A DNA stretch of 64,000 nt from CAVUCE01 sp963739985 (GTDB lineage Bacteria > Bacteroidota > Ignavibacteria > Ignavibacteriales > Ignavibacteriaceae): assembly GCA_963739985.1 (NCBI GenBank), contig CAVUCE010000003.1, positions 1 to 64,000 on the forward strand, read 5' to 3'. This document shows positions 52,463-62,241 of the stretch, in pieces. Position 1 is the first letter of the stretch. Each line of letters opens with the position of its first letter. The notes under the pieces were generated by a model, which searched no databases, was not told the DNA's origin, and was given only the letters and a program-made list of their open reading frames with translations. A program made the position numbers and the translations under genes.

Positions 52463-53059
52463 CTAATCATTCAATCCCTTTCCGTCGAGAATTTGCTGCA
52501 TACATTTTTCAACTCTTGCCGTTTTAGTTTTGGATTGTTTAGCTGAAGAAAAGTAAAGCAAGTACCCTCTTTGTCGACCTGGTGTCAGTGCTTTAAAGGC
52601 AGTTTTCAATTCAGGCATATTGTCTAAAATATTTTGAAACTCGATGGGTATTTTGTATTCAGTTGTCTTTTTAAGTTTCACCTTCAAACCTGCTGTGGCA
52701 ACTGCGACGGCTTCTTTTATATATGCTATGATTGTTTTTTTATTTTTCAAAATTTCTTGAACATTGGCGAACCGAATTTGTCTTGCCGATTGGACATTTT
52801 CTGTTTGTTGAACTAAAAGGCCTTTTGCGTCTTTAAGCAAAACTCCTTGCATAAACAACAAAGCACAGTAGTCCTTAAAGCCGTGTATTAAAACAATGTT
52901 ACTTTTCTGCCTGCCCGCCGAGGTGGGAATTGTGTAACAAGGGCATCCCCATTTTAATTCTTCTGTTAGCCCGCAGTCAAGAACAAGTGTTCTTAATTCT
53001 GCATATTCTTCTTGCCACTTTGTGTTTTTATTAAAAAACCACTCAACTTTTGAGTTCAT
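52463..53059 (-). CDS. YdeI/OmpD-associated family protein with DUF1801-like domain
   Basis: The 198-residue protein has an N-terminal DUF1801-like fold (about 1-120: WGCPCYTIP, NIVLIHGFKDYCALLFMQG, SARQIRF) and a C-terminal OmdA/YdeI segment (about 130-195: IPIEFQNIL, FKALTPGRQRGYLLYFSSAKQSKTKTARVEK in the usual position). Function is unknown. Between CYT and NIVLIH about eight extra residues (IPTSAGRQKS region) are encoded by a GC-rich palindrome-like piece, CTGCCTGCCCGCCGAGGTGGG, which resembles the small repeat found in intergenic regions; the frame is kept. Confidence 0.85.
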   Translation of the reverse strand: MNSKVEWFFNKNTKWQEEYAELRTLVLDCGLTEELKWGCPCYTIPTSAGRQKSNIVLIHGFKDYCALLFMQGVLLKDAKGLLVQQTENVQSARQIRFANVQEILKNKKTIIAYIKEAVAVATAGLKVKLKKTTEYKIPIEFQNILDNMPELKTAFKALTPGRQRGYLLYFSSAKQSKTKTARVEKCMQQILDGKGLND

Positions 53060-53094
53060 ATTTTTATTTATAAATTGTTTGTCGTGAGTTTCGG

Positions 53095-53352
53095 TACAAT
53101 GACCGCTAACGTTCCTTCGCTAAACGCAGGAGGGGAGTTTACCCGATGAACTTCCTACGAAGCACTGCAATTCAAATTACTAATTTCCTGTCAACGAAGC
53201 AACGAAACCCGACTTACTGAGTAGCGGTTTAGAGTATGAAAAGTTGCGGTTTTGCAATCGTAAATTTCCGAAGTTTAAATTCAAGATTATTATTTTTAGA
53301 AACATTCTAATTTATTGAATTTTTTTACCCATTGTTGTGCTTAGTATTTTTA
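53095..53352 (-). repeat. Large imperfect palindrome after the hydrolase gene (second attC-like type)
   Basis: In the gene direction it opens TACTAAGCACAACAATGGGT and closes CGTTAGCGGTCATTGTACC. The ACAATG/CATTGT and ACCGCTA/TAGCGGT pairs (53100s with 53220s) give nested arms around GC-richer middle sequence. The opening TACTAAGCACAACAATG recurs upstream of the methyltransferase at 39832. It fills the 307-base gap before the YdeI-like gene. Confidence 0.5.
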
Positions 53353-53366
53353 TTTCTATTAAATTT

Positions 53367-54794
53367 TTAGGATTTATCTAATCTTTTTTTATTCATCCGA
53401 ATTATTTCAAAAATCCAATTGGAAATTTCCTTCAGTGCTATTGGGGATATTGTTTGTTCTAACTTTTTATATTCATCGACTTTGCCTGTTGCACATTCTT
53501 GAAATAGATGGTTTAAATTTTCTAGTTCTAAGACCTTATAATTACTATTATTGCCTTTAATCAAGGCATTGCGTATGGCATTTTGATTTATGCTTGCTTC
53601 TACTTGCTGGTCTTTATTTCCATTTAATGAGAGTACAGGTATTCTCAATTTCTCGAATTCTTTTGCAGGATTATAGTTGTAGAAATATGTACTCCATGGT
53701 CTTAAAACAGTCTCTGTTTCTTTCTCTATAAATTTTAAAATATTTTCATCTGTAGCTCCTAATGATTTTAATATTGGTGTTAAGTAAGCTTCATTATGAG
53801 CATTTAATGCATTTCTTTTGGCTGACATCTCTAAATCTGAGGCAGCAATTTCAATTGATTTTCTTACATTCTCTGCAAATATATCTTCATCAGGAACCGG
53901 AAACGGTCTTAAAATTTTAGCTTGCATAACAGCTACTTCACTACCAGGAATACCTGTGGCAGCCAATGCTACAATAAATGAAATATCTGAAGTTTGATTT
54001 GCTGCCAACGGAGCAATAATGCCTCCTTCGCTATGCCCAATTAATCCTATTTGATTAGGGTTAATGTCGCTTCTTGATTTTAAATAATGAACGGCACTTA
54101 AAACATCTTGTGCAAAGTCAGCTGTAGTGGCTTTACTAAAATCACCTGTAGATTCTCCAAAGCCGCGATCGTCATAACGTAATACAGCAATATTGTTACG
54201 AGTAAGGTAGTCTGAAAGCACCAAAAATGGTCTGTGTGTCATCATACTTCCATCCCTGTCATGTCGGCCACTTCCGCTTATTAAAACAACCACCGGATAC
54301 TTACCATTTTGATTGGGTCTTGTAAATGTTCCTGCTAGTAATATATTAGCTTCGGTATTTTCAAAAGCTACTTCCTCTTCGTAATAAGGATAAGGCTTTA
54401 CAGGTTCCTGTGGCCTGTTAATCTTTGCCATTTCAGGATTCCCTTTTTTTAGATTTAAAGCAAGTAAAACACCACCTTCGGTATAAGTTCCTTCTATTAA
54501 ATTGGTAGTATCATTTAATATTCCCTCGTATTTCATACCAATATTTGAACCATCGATACTTAATTTTCCGTTTATAAAAGTGGTTGTTTTTGGTTTGATG
54601 TCTGAAACGTCAAAAGTAGGAACAGCCATAGTAGAAGAAAAGCCATTCGCATTACTTTCAAAAAGAAATACAAAAAGAATCTCTTTGTTATCCGGAGTTT
54701 TTGCCTTTCCATGCCAAACACCTGAGAGGTTTTGAGAAAAAGCATTTCCGATGTATAATGCAATTAAAATTGTTGTTGTAATTAATGTTTTCAT
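53367..54794 (-). CDS. Secreted alpha/beta hydrolase
   Basis: This 475-residue protein has a signal peptide (about 1-20, GNAFSQ) and a small N-terminal beta domain (about 21-120, GVWHGKAKTPD). The alpha/beta hydrolase domain has the oxyanion-hole strand VVLISGSGRHDRDG, nucleophile Ser in IGHSEGG, an acid after LSLNGNKDQQV and His in LENLNHLFQ. It is probably a periplasmic esterase or peptidase; the family often appears in Bacteroidota accessory loci. Complete and of normal length. Cassette-type repeat sequence follows its stop. Confidence 0.88.
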   Translation of the reverse strand: MKTLITTTILIALYIGNAFSQNLSGVWHGKAKTPDNKEILFVFLFESNANGFSSTMAVPTFDVSDIKPKTTTFINGKLSIDGSNIGMKYEGILNDTTNLIEGTYTEGGVLLALNLKKGNPEMAKINRPQEPVKPYPYYEEEVAFENTEANILLAGTFTRPNQNGKYPVVVLISGSGRHDRDGSMMTHRPFLVLSDYLTRNNIAVLRYDDRGFGESTGDFSKATTADFAQDVLSAVHYLKSRSDINPNQIGLIGHSEGGIIAPLAANQTSDISFIVALAATGIPGSEVAVMQAKILRPFPVPDEDIFAENVRKSIEIAASDLEMSAKRNALNAHNEAYLTPILKSLGATDENILKFIEKETETVLRPWSTYFYNYNPAKEFEKLRIPVLSLNGNKDQQVEASINQNAIRNALIKGNNSNYKVLELENLNHLFQECATGKVDEYKKLEQTISPIALKEISNWIFEIIRMNKKRLDKS

Positions 54795-54903
54795 ATTCGT
54801 TACATTTTAAATGTAAGTGTCTAGGCCAAATTTTTATTTAGCCATGTTGTTTAAAAAATAGTGTTAATGATTAGGTGATGGAGGCTATTTATCTTTGTAT
54901 TAA

Positions 54904-55356
54904 TTATAACATCTTTCCTACAGCTTTAGCTTGAGAATCCTTACTACGACCTATTAATAAACCAATTAACATTCCAATACTCAAACCCAAAGCTATGCCC
55001 AAAGACCTCTCAAAACTTGACAAAAACACAATTCCAAAAAGAATTCCAAAGGATAGTCCTAAACCTAAACCAAGCTGGGTGTAATACCCTTGTGAAGTCA
55101 AAGAAAATGTATCCTTTAAATATTTTTCAAATTTACTTAGTGCTTTTTTAAAGAATCGAATGTTGTTTTTTCGATTTGAATTTAAATTAAAGCTTTCAAG
55201 TTCCGCTTCTATGGATTCCATTTCATCTTCTGTGAACTTTCTACTTTTCAATTCGGTTAGAATATGAAGGAATTTTTCGTAAACCTTAATTTCAGATTTT
55301 TTAGTTGTCTCGGTTGTTAAACTTTCAAAAAAGTTATAAGCTTCTTGCAGTGTCAT
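54904..55356 (-). CDS. 150-aa membrane protein, copy 2 of a duplicated cassette gene
   Basis: It is co-linear with the protein at 39904 over its whole length, with an identical start (MTLQEAYNFFESL), KALSKFEKYLKD and the two Gly-rich membrane segments. Differences are scattered substitutions. The DNA is also similar, but flanks differ except for the GTTATAATTAA end. This copy lies downstream of the second sigma/membrane module, 137 bases from it. Function unknown. Confidence 0.75.
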   Translation of the reverse strand: MTLQEAYNFFESLTTETTKKSEIKVYEKFLHILTELKSRKFTEDEMESIEAELESFNLNSNRKNNIRFFKKALSKFEKYLKDTFSLTSQGYYTQLGLGLGLSFGILFGIVFLSSFERSLGIALGLSIGMLIGLLIGRSKDSQAKAVGKML

Positions 55357-55493
55357 CTTGTAGTTTCCTTGTAGTTTAATAATGGTTAACGTTTTCTTAG
55401 TTAGTGGCTCAAAGCAATAATTATTACAAGTAAAACTTATTTTTTTAAATTAAAATTTATAAAATATTATAAATGGATACTTTAGAGAGACAT

Positions 55494-56150
55494 TTAATTG
55501 TTTAAACTTTCTATATCAGCCATCAACTCTTCCAGTTTTTTGAATACTCTTCCGTAAATAATGTTCAAATCCCATTGATAAATCCTACCGCCAAAAAATG
55601 CCAGTAAACCTAAAATTAAAACTACAATAACGATTCCTATCAGTGGAATTCCAAATATCAGGTAGATATTAGGAAAACTTATTAGAATCTTATGCACAAG
55701 TCTTTCGCCCAAAGGGATGCCCTTTGCGTCTTTAAACCAAAAACCTATAATTAATGATACAAATATAATTGGGTATAAAAATGAAGACATTCTCCTATTG
55801 ATAGATACCTGCTTTTTTATCCATTGGTTAAATGCCTTGAGATATTCATAACTATTGACACCCTTATCTATTTTCTCTAAACCATTCAATAACCTCTTGT
55901 TAATAACGACATGTACAGTAAGGATTACGAAAAAAATAATGCCCGTTATAGGTATTCTTATAAAAAATGATACAATTAAAAAGATAAATGAGAAAGCAAT
56001 AATTGCTATCAAATTTATTTTAAACATTCTTTTAAATTTATCTATGATATGAATGGATTTTCGGGTGTAAAGATTGTTTATTTTTGGCGCTATTAATGCG
56101 TCACTTTTTAGAAAACCCTCTTTCCATATATTTTCAATTGATTTTTCCAT
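55494..56150 (-). CDS. Membrane partner of an ECF sigma factor, copy 2
   Basis: This 218-residue protein opens MEKSIENIWKEGFLKSDALI, then has two membrane segments near 45-85, a cytoplasmic or periplasmic helix region, and two or three segments near 120-195, with an acidic C-terminal helix (FKKLEELMADIESLNN). It overlaps the sigma gene by 17 bases, implying coupled translation. Compared with copy 1 the start and overall layout agree, although most residues differ. It is likely the cognate regulator of the sigma factor. Confidence 0.72.
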   Translation of the reverse strand: MEKSIENIWKEGFLKSDALIAPKINNLYTRKSIHIIDKFKRMFKINLIAIIAFSFIFLIVSFFIRIPITGIIFFVILTVHVVINKRLLNGLEKIDKGVNSYEYLKAFNQWIKKQVSINRRMSSFLYPIIFVSLIIGFWFKDAKGIPLGERLVHKILISFPNIYLIFGIPLIGIVIVVLILGLLAFFGGRIYQWDLNIIYGRVFKKLEELMADIESLNN

Positions 56151-56625
56151 CTAATTCTTTTTTTAATTTAACTTTAATTCTATTAACCCGGACACCTATA
56201 TTATTGGAATTTGTTCCTATAATATCAGCGATTTCCTGATATGATTTTTCTTCTAAATAAAGCATAATAACGGCTCTGTCTATTTCTGATAGTTTTCTTA
56301 TAGCATCATATAAAAGATTTAGAGATTCGTCTGAAAATGCATAATTATCTTCAGTTTCTTCAGCCGGCAAAGAGTCAGATACAAAATGCTGACTATTATT
56401 TTTCTTTTTCTTAAGTAAGGTCAAACAAACATTTAATGAAATTCGATAAACCCAGGTGCTCCATTGCGATTCCTCACGAAAGTTCTCTTTACTTCTCCAG
56501 ATTTGTAAACACACCTCTTGATAATAATCTTCAAAATCCTCCTGTGAATTTGTATATGCCCGACATAACTTTATGATTATTCCAGCAAAGGGTAAAATAG
56601 ATGTTTTATAAAAATCGTTACTCAA
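56134..56625 (-). CDS. ECF-type RNA polymerase sigma factor, copy 2
   Basis: The 163-residue protein has region 2 (DYYQEVCLQIWRSKENF, STWVYRISLNVCLTLLKKKK) and region 4 (LSEIDRAVIMLYLEEKSYQEIADIIGTNSNNIGVRVNRIKVKLKK). It is clearly related to the sigma factor at 44292 (shared VMLYLEEKSxxEIAxIxG-type region). It heads an operon with the overlapping membrane protein gene. Confidence 0.92.
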   Translation of the reverse strand: MSNDFYKTSILPFAGIIIKLCRAYTNSQEDFEDYYQEVCLQIWRSKENFREESQWSTWVYRISLNVCLTLLKKKKNNSQHFVSDSLPAEETEDNYAFSDESLNLLYDAIRKLSEIDRAVIMLYLEEKSYQEIADIIGTNSNNIGVRVNRIKVKLKKELDGKIN

Positions 56626-57114
56626 TATCGTTTTATTTTAGTTAGTGGTGAAAATCAGAAATTATTACATACAAATAAAATATTTAAGAAGAAGGATACG
56701 CTGCGGATGTATATTAAGCACAACTATTGAGGTTATGGTATCGTGCGGGTTTACGAGGCGATTTTCTATCGGTTTACAATGTCCTTTTTTACGCGCCAAT
56801 ACCCTTCGCAATCCGCTGAAACCCAAATGCACTATACTATGTGTTGTGGTGCGTTTTTATTTCCTTCAAAAGCTTCCAGAATCAATCTTTCCAAATATTA
56901 AATTTCGATTGCATATCTTTTATTCTGTTTTTTGATGTTGGTATTTTTTGTGCTAAATGAGTATTCTTATGATGAAATATTAATAGCACAAGAACTGTAA
57001 TTAATAGTGTAACTTACGAATTATCTCTTAATTAGAAAATAACATCGTATTAAATATTAGAAAATATCCTTATCAAATAATTCAAAAAAGCGATACAAAT
57101 AAAAGGAGGGTATA
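56626..57114. other. Gene-free junction at the end of the second accessory block
   Basis: At 56711-56860 there is GC-richer sequence with TATTAAGCACAACTATTG on the plus strand, related to the TACTAAGCACAACAATG opening seen elsewhere but in the opposite orientation. It ends in TATGTGTTGTGGTGCG. It looks like another cassette-type repeat remnant. The right part is AT-rich and contains the promoter of the dehydrogenase. Confidence 0.45.
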
Positions 57115-58095
57115 GTGAAGATTGCAATATTGGATGATTATCAAGATGCGGTACGCGGCCTGGATTGCTTTGCTTTGTTAAAAGGTTATGATGTTCAAGT
57201 ATTAAATCAAACTTATAAAGATACTTCTGAACTTGCTGAAAAATTAAAAGATGCTGAAGCCTTAATACTAATCAGAGAACGTACTAAAATTAATGATGAT
57301 TTGTTATCGAAATTGCCTAAGCTAAAATATATTAGTCAAACCGGAAAAATTAGTAGTCATATAGATTTATCTGCTTGTAATAAATATGGTGTTGTTGTTG
57401 CTGAAGGAGTTGGGGCTCCGGTTGCTCCTTCTGAATTATGTTGGGCGTTGATTCTTTCTTCAAGCCGGCACATTCCCGCTTACGTGTCTGAATTAAAAAA
57501 TGGATTTTGGCAAAGTTCAGGTTCGCTCGGAATAGGCAGGAATCTAAAGGATCTCACCATAGGCATTTGGGGCTACGGAAAAATCGGTAAAAGAGTTGCA
57601 CAATATGCAAAAGCTTTTGAAATGAATGTACTTGTTTGGGGAAGTGAATATTCCAGGAACTTAGCACTTAGTGAAGGCTTCTTTGCTGCAAAGAATAAAA
57701 ATGAATTTTTTGAATCCGCAGATATTTTATCCTTACATCTCAGGCTTAATCAAAATACAAGGCATGTAGTTAAATTTGAAGATTTAAGTAAAATGAAACC
57801 TAATTCACTGCTTGTCAATATAAGTAGATCGGAATTAATCGAAACTAATGCATTATATAAAGCATTAAAATTAGGAAGACCCGGATTTGCTGCTTTAGAT
57901 GTGTACGACATAGAGCCAATAAATATCGATAATGAACCGCTGCTTAAACTGTCAAATGTAATTTGTTCTCCTCATCTAGGGTACGTTGAAAAAAGCAGTT
58001 ATGAATTGTATTTCAGAGTTGCTTTTGAAAATTTTATTTCATTCATATCAAATAAACCTCAAAATATTGTGAATAAAGAGTTACTTAAATCTTAA
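57115..58095 (+). CDS. D-2-hydroxyacid dehydrogenase family protein
   Basis: This 326-residue NAD-dependent enzyme of the SerA/formate dehydrogenase-like family has the Rossmann motif TIGIWGYGKIGKRVAQYAKAF (about 148-168), the catalytic Arg in LVNISRSELIE, Glu in DVYDIEP and His in CSPHLGYVE. It reduces a 2-keto acid to a D-2-hydroxy acid or the reverse. Start is GTG at 57115, 5 bases after AGGAGGGTA. It is single in its transcript. Substrate is unknown; the lack of an ACT domain argues against a regulated SerA. Confidence 0.93.
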   Translation: MKIAILDDYQDAVRGLDCFALLKGYDVQVLNQTYKDTSELAEKLKDAEALILIRERTKINDDLLSKLPKLKYISQTGKISSHIDLSACNKYGVVVAEGVGAPVAPSELCWALILSSSRHIPAYVSELKNGFWQSSGSLGIGRNLKDLTIGIWGYGKIGKRVAQYAKAFEMNVLVWGSEYSRNLALSEGFFAAKNKNEFFESADILSLHLRLNQNTRHVVKFEDLSKMKPNSLLVNISRSELIETNALYKALKLGRPGFAALDVYDIEPINIDNEPLLKLSNVICSPHLGYVEKSSYELYFRVAFENFISFISNKPQNIVNKELLKS

Positions 58096-58438
58096 ACAGT
58101 AGTATTTATTTATAAACGAGTGCTGTGAAAATTAATTGAAAGTATCAATTTTGACCCATCCAATTTTAGATTTCGTAAATCATTAACAAAGTAATGCTGA
58201 TTAAAAATGAAAAACTAATTTTTTCTAAAAGAACATGTTGTTTGGTTAATTAAAAACTATGTTAAAAATAAATATGCGCGTGAACAAGCTAGGGCTAATA
58301 TAATTGCAGCCATATTGTATTTTAATTCAAAAATATTGATCTTAATTGTTGAATTTTAATACAGTTAGGAATTCCGGAGAATTCTTTAAAATAAAATTCA
58401 AATTGTTGCATATCGAAAACTAATGAGCAGTGGGTTAT
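58096..58438. other. Intergenic region upstream of the broken kinase
   Basis: AT-rich, no recognisable gene or strong hairpin. The ribosome site for the kinase start at 58439 is weak. Confidence 0.45.
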
Positions 58439-61400
58439 ATGAGGGAAAATTACGGGGATAAGAGGGGAAATTTATTAATTATATTTATTTCAATTCTGGT
58501 TATCACTTCTATTTTTATCGGCGGAGTAATTTACTTCAGAAATGAAGCTAGTAGTTATCAATCGACTGAATATGATAAACTAAAAACCGTTGCTTATCTG
58601 AAAGCGAAAAGAATTGAGCAATGGCGTTCTGAAATTGAATCAGATATAAAAATATTAGCCGGCTCCCCTACATTTAATTCTGAAATATTTGAGTTTTTAC
58701 AAAATAGTCGTAATAAAAAATTAAAACAAAGAATATTAAATCGGTTTCAAGTTAGAAATTGATAACCACAATGATTATTTAAATGTATTACTTGCAAATA
58801 ATAAAGCACTATAACTTTTATCTCATATACTCCTCAAATGTTGGTACTTGATAAGCCTACTCAAAAAATAATAAATAAAGCTATATTAACCAGAAAAACT
58901 TGCTCATTGGTAATATATATAAATGTGAAAACTACGACAAAATAATAGTAAATATTGCTTTGCCAATAATAACTAATGGTAAATTGATTGCCGACAATTG
59001 TTTATCAAATTAGTCCTGAAGAGAGCTTGCATCCAATAGTAGAAACCTGGCTGGAGAAAAGAAAAAGTGCTGAAACATTTCTATATACAAGAGAAGGTTC
59101 TAATATTATTTGCCTCAGTGATCGAAGAAATTCAGATGAGACAACGTTGTCCATTTTAACTCAAATGGATAAAAAAGATAATCCTATAGTCCAAGCTGTT
59201 GATGGCAAATTTGGGTTTTATGAGACCAAAGATAAATCAGGCAATGAAGTACTAGAATACATTGAACCAATAAAAGGTACAGATTGGTATCTGGCGGCAG
59301 TTATAAACCGAGATGAACTATTATCAGAAGTATATTTTAGAACTAAGGTAATAATTGTATTTGTTGTGCTTTTATTTTTACTATCGGGATTTTTGATCAT
59401 TCATATCTTTTTAAAAGAGGTAAAAAATATTACGAAAAACTTTATCTCAATGAACTTGAGATAAAAGCTTTAAACGCACATTATGAATATATCGTAAAAT
59501 ATGCTAACGATATAATATTATTGGAAGATGAAAATCCTTAAATATTATTGAAGCAAATGAGACAGCTATAGAGACTTATAAATATGATAAAGACTGCATT
59601 AATAGGAAAGAATTTAAAGAGTTTAATGTATGATAAAGAAGAATAGCATTAATCAAATAATAAAAAATTCTACTAATGCTATTACGAGCAATGTTTATGA
59701 AGCAGTTTTTAAAAGAAAAGATGGAACAACTTTTTATTCAGAGGTTAGTTCAAGAATAATAGAAATAGATGGGGTAAAATATTACCAACAAATTATTCGT
59801 GACATCTCTGAAAGAAAAAGATACGAAACGGAGTTAAAAGAAAGTGAAGAAAGATTTAGGAAAATATTTCATAGAACATGCTGCAATAAAATTTTTAATT
59901 GATCCGGAAAACGGTAAAATCGTCGACGCAAATTACTCAGCAGCAAAGTACTTTGGCTGGTCGCGTGATGAGTTGATAAACATGAGTCTTGCAGAAATAA
60001 ATACTTTATCTGAATCGGAAATTCAAAAAGAAATTGAAAATTCAATTAGCTCAAACAAAACTCATTTTGAATTCAAGCATAAGCTAAAAAGCGGAGAAAT
60101 TAGAGATGTCGAAATTTATTCAAGTAGGATCGAGATAGGCGATAAATATTATTTGCATTCGGTTATTCATGATATTACCGATAGAAAATTAATTGAAAAA
60201 GAATTGAACTCGAGTAATGAGAGATGGGAAAACTTATTTAACAATAGTCCAAGTGCCATTGCAGTTTATGAAGCAATAGATAAAGGAAATGATTTTATAT
60301 TTACTGATTATAATTTAACTGCTCAAAAAATAGATGGATTAAGTAGAGAAGATGTATTATCAAAAAGAATAAGTGAAGTGTTCCCGACCTCAAAGGAATT
60401 GGGATTTATAGACGTCTTTAGACGTGTTTGGGAAACTGGTAAAACCGAAGAGATGAACATAGCCTTCTATAACGATCAGCGAACTAAGGGATGGCGCGAT
60501 AATGTAGTTTATAAATTAAAAAGTGGGGAAGTTGTTGCTATATATAACGATATTACAGAACAGTGTAAGATTAAACGAAAATTTACGAAAGTTATCAACT
60601 GCTGTTGAGCAAGCACAAGTGTCTATTTTAATAACTAACAAAAAGGGAAATATTGAATATGTTAATCCATATTTTTATAAACTGACAGGGTACGATGAAA
60701 GTGAAGTTATAGGGAGAAATCCCCGATTTTTAAGGTATGATGATAGTATGGTGGAAGAACATGATGAAATGTGGAATAATTTAGTTAATACCAACAGCTG
60801 GAGCGGTGTTTTTAAAAATAAAAAGAAAAACGGTAAATTATTTTGGGAAAGTGCAAATGTTTCAGTGGTAAAAAATGAAAAAGGAGATGTAACTCATTAT
60901 GTGGCTGTTAAAGAAGATATTACGGAAAAAGTAAAAATTGAAAATGAGTTAGCAAAATATCAAAATAACCTTGAAGAATTAGTAGAGGAAAAAACAGCTC
61001 AAGTTACAAAACAAAATATCTTTTTCCGTACACTTATAGATACTATTCCGAATCCAATATTCGTACAAAATTCTGAACTTAAATTTACCGAAATAAATAA
61101 GTCCTTTGAAGATTTCTTACAAACAACTCGTGAACAAGTTTTAGGTAAAACTATTTATGATATAATTCTGAAAGCACCTGCTGAAAGAGCAAGTTATTAT
61201 AACGAAAAATTATTATTAGAGCACAAATCAGTAGTTTATGAGTCTGAATTTCAGAATGGATGGTAAAAATATTCCTATGGTAGTTTACAAATCCTCATTC
61301 GGATTGCCTGGCTCAAAACCTGAAGGTATCACCGGACTATTGATAGATATTTCTAAACAGAAAGAATTAGAAAATAAAACACTTGAGGCTCTTGAGAAGG

Positions 61401-62101
61401 AAAGGGAATTAAATGAGATGAAGACAAATTTTATCTCAATGGCTTCACATGAATTTAGAACACCACTTACTACAATTTTAGCTTCAATCGATTTATTGGA
61501 TATGTATCATAAAGACTGGGATGATCTTAAGATAAAATCAAAAATTGAAAGAATTCAAAATGCAGTTTTTGCAATGACCGGATTATTAGATGAAGTATTA
61601 ACATTAAGCCGGACCGATCTAGGAAGAATATCGTTCGATCCTATAGATCTTAAGATAAGTGATTTTTGTACTGAAATATTGGAACAGATTAAATTACAAA
61701 AATTACCTAATCATATTATTAAATTTAATAACCGTTTATTGCAGTCAAATATTATTGCCGATCCGAAATTACTTAATCATATCTTAATAAATCTTTTGAG
61801 TAATGCTATAAAATATTCTCCGGATGGAGGAGAAATTGTTTTAACCTTAGTGGAAGAAGAAGAGTTTATTAAGTTTACCGTAAAGGATAGCGGTCTTGGA
61901 ATTCCAGATGATGACAAAAATAAAATATTTGAACCATTTTTCAGAGCGAAAAATAGTGTAAAACAACAAGGCACCGGGCTCGGTCTGAGTATCGTAAAAA
62001 ATTATGTCTTAATCCATCAAGGTGAAATTTGGTTCGAAAGTGAAAAGGATAAAGGGACACAATTTTTCGTTAAGCTAAAAAAAGTTTATGATCATTCTTA
62101 A
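58439..62101 (+). pseudogene. Multi-PAS sensor histidine kinase broken by several frameshifts
   Basis: The domains of one large kinase occur in order but in different frames. These are: a membrane helix and start of an extracellular sensor (58439-58762), the rest of a Cache-like sensor with the second membrane helix (58988-59464), PAS (59460-59840), PAS (59844-60200), PAS (60200-60560), PAS (60600-60950, TGYDESEVIGRNPRFLRY), PAS (61000-61350), HisKA (SMASHEFRTPLTT, about 61440) and HATPase (NLLSNAIKYSP, GTGLGLSIV, to 62101). Neighbouring pieces overlap by tens of bases, and stops occur in the sensor part, so at least six indels are needed. The last piece (61238-62101) is intact and could be made alone. 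A LytTR regulator follows. Confidence 0.88.
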
Positions 62102-62241
62102 ACTTTTAATAATGATTTGATAAAAGTATAAATGATCAAAAATATAATTCTACTAATATTTTCATGTTCGAAATATTCGAATCAGAATTATATGCAAGCA
62201 AGTTTTGAGTAAGCAAAAAATTATTCATTTTAAGGACGCCT

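Noticed and set aside
58439..62101. Programmed frameshifting in the sensor kinase
   Set aside because: Too many shifts, plus stop codons in the sensor part, for a programmed mechanism; decay or assembly error is more plausible.
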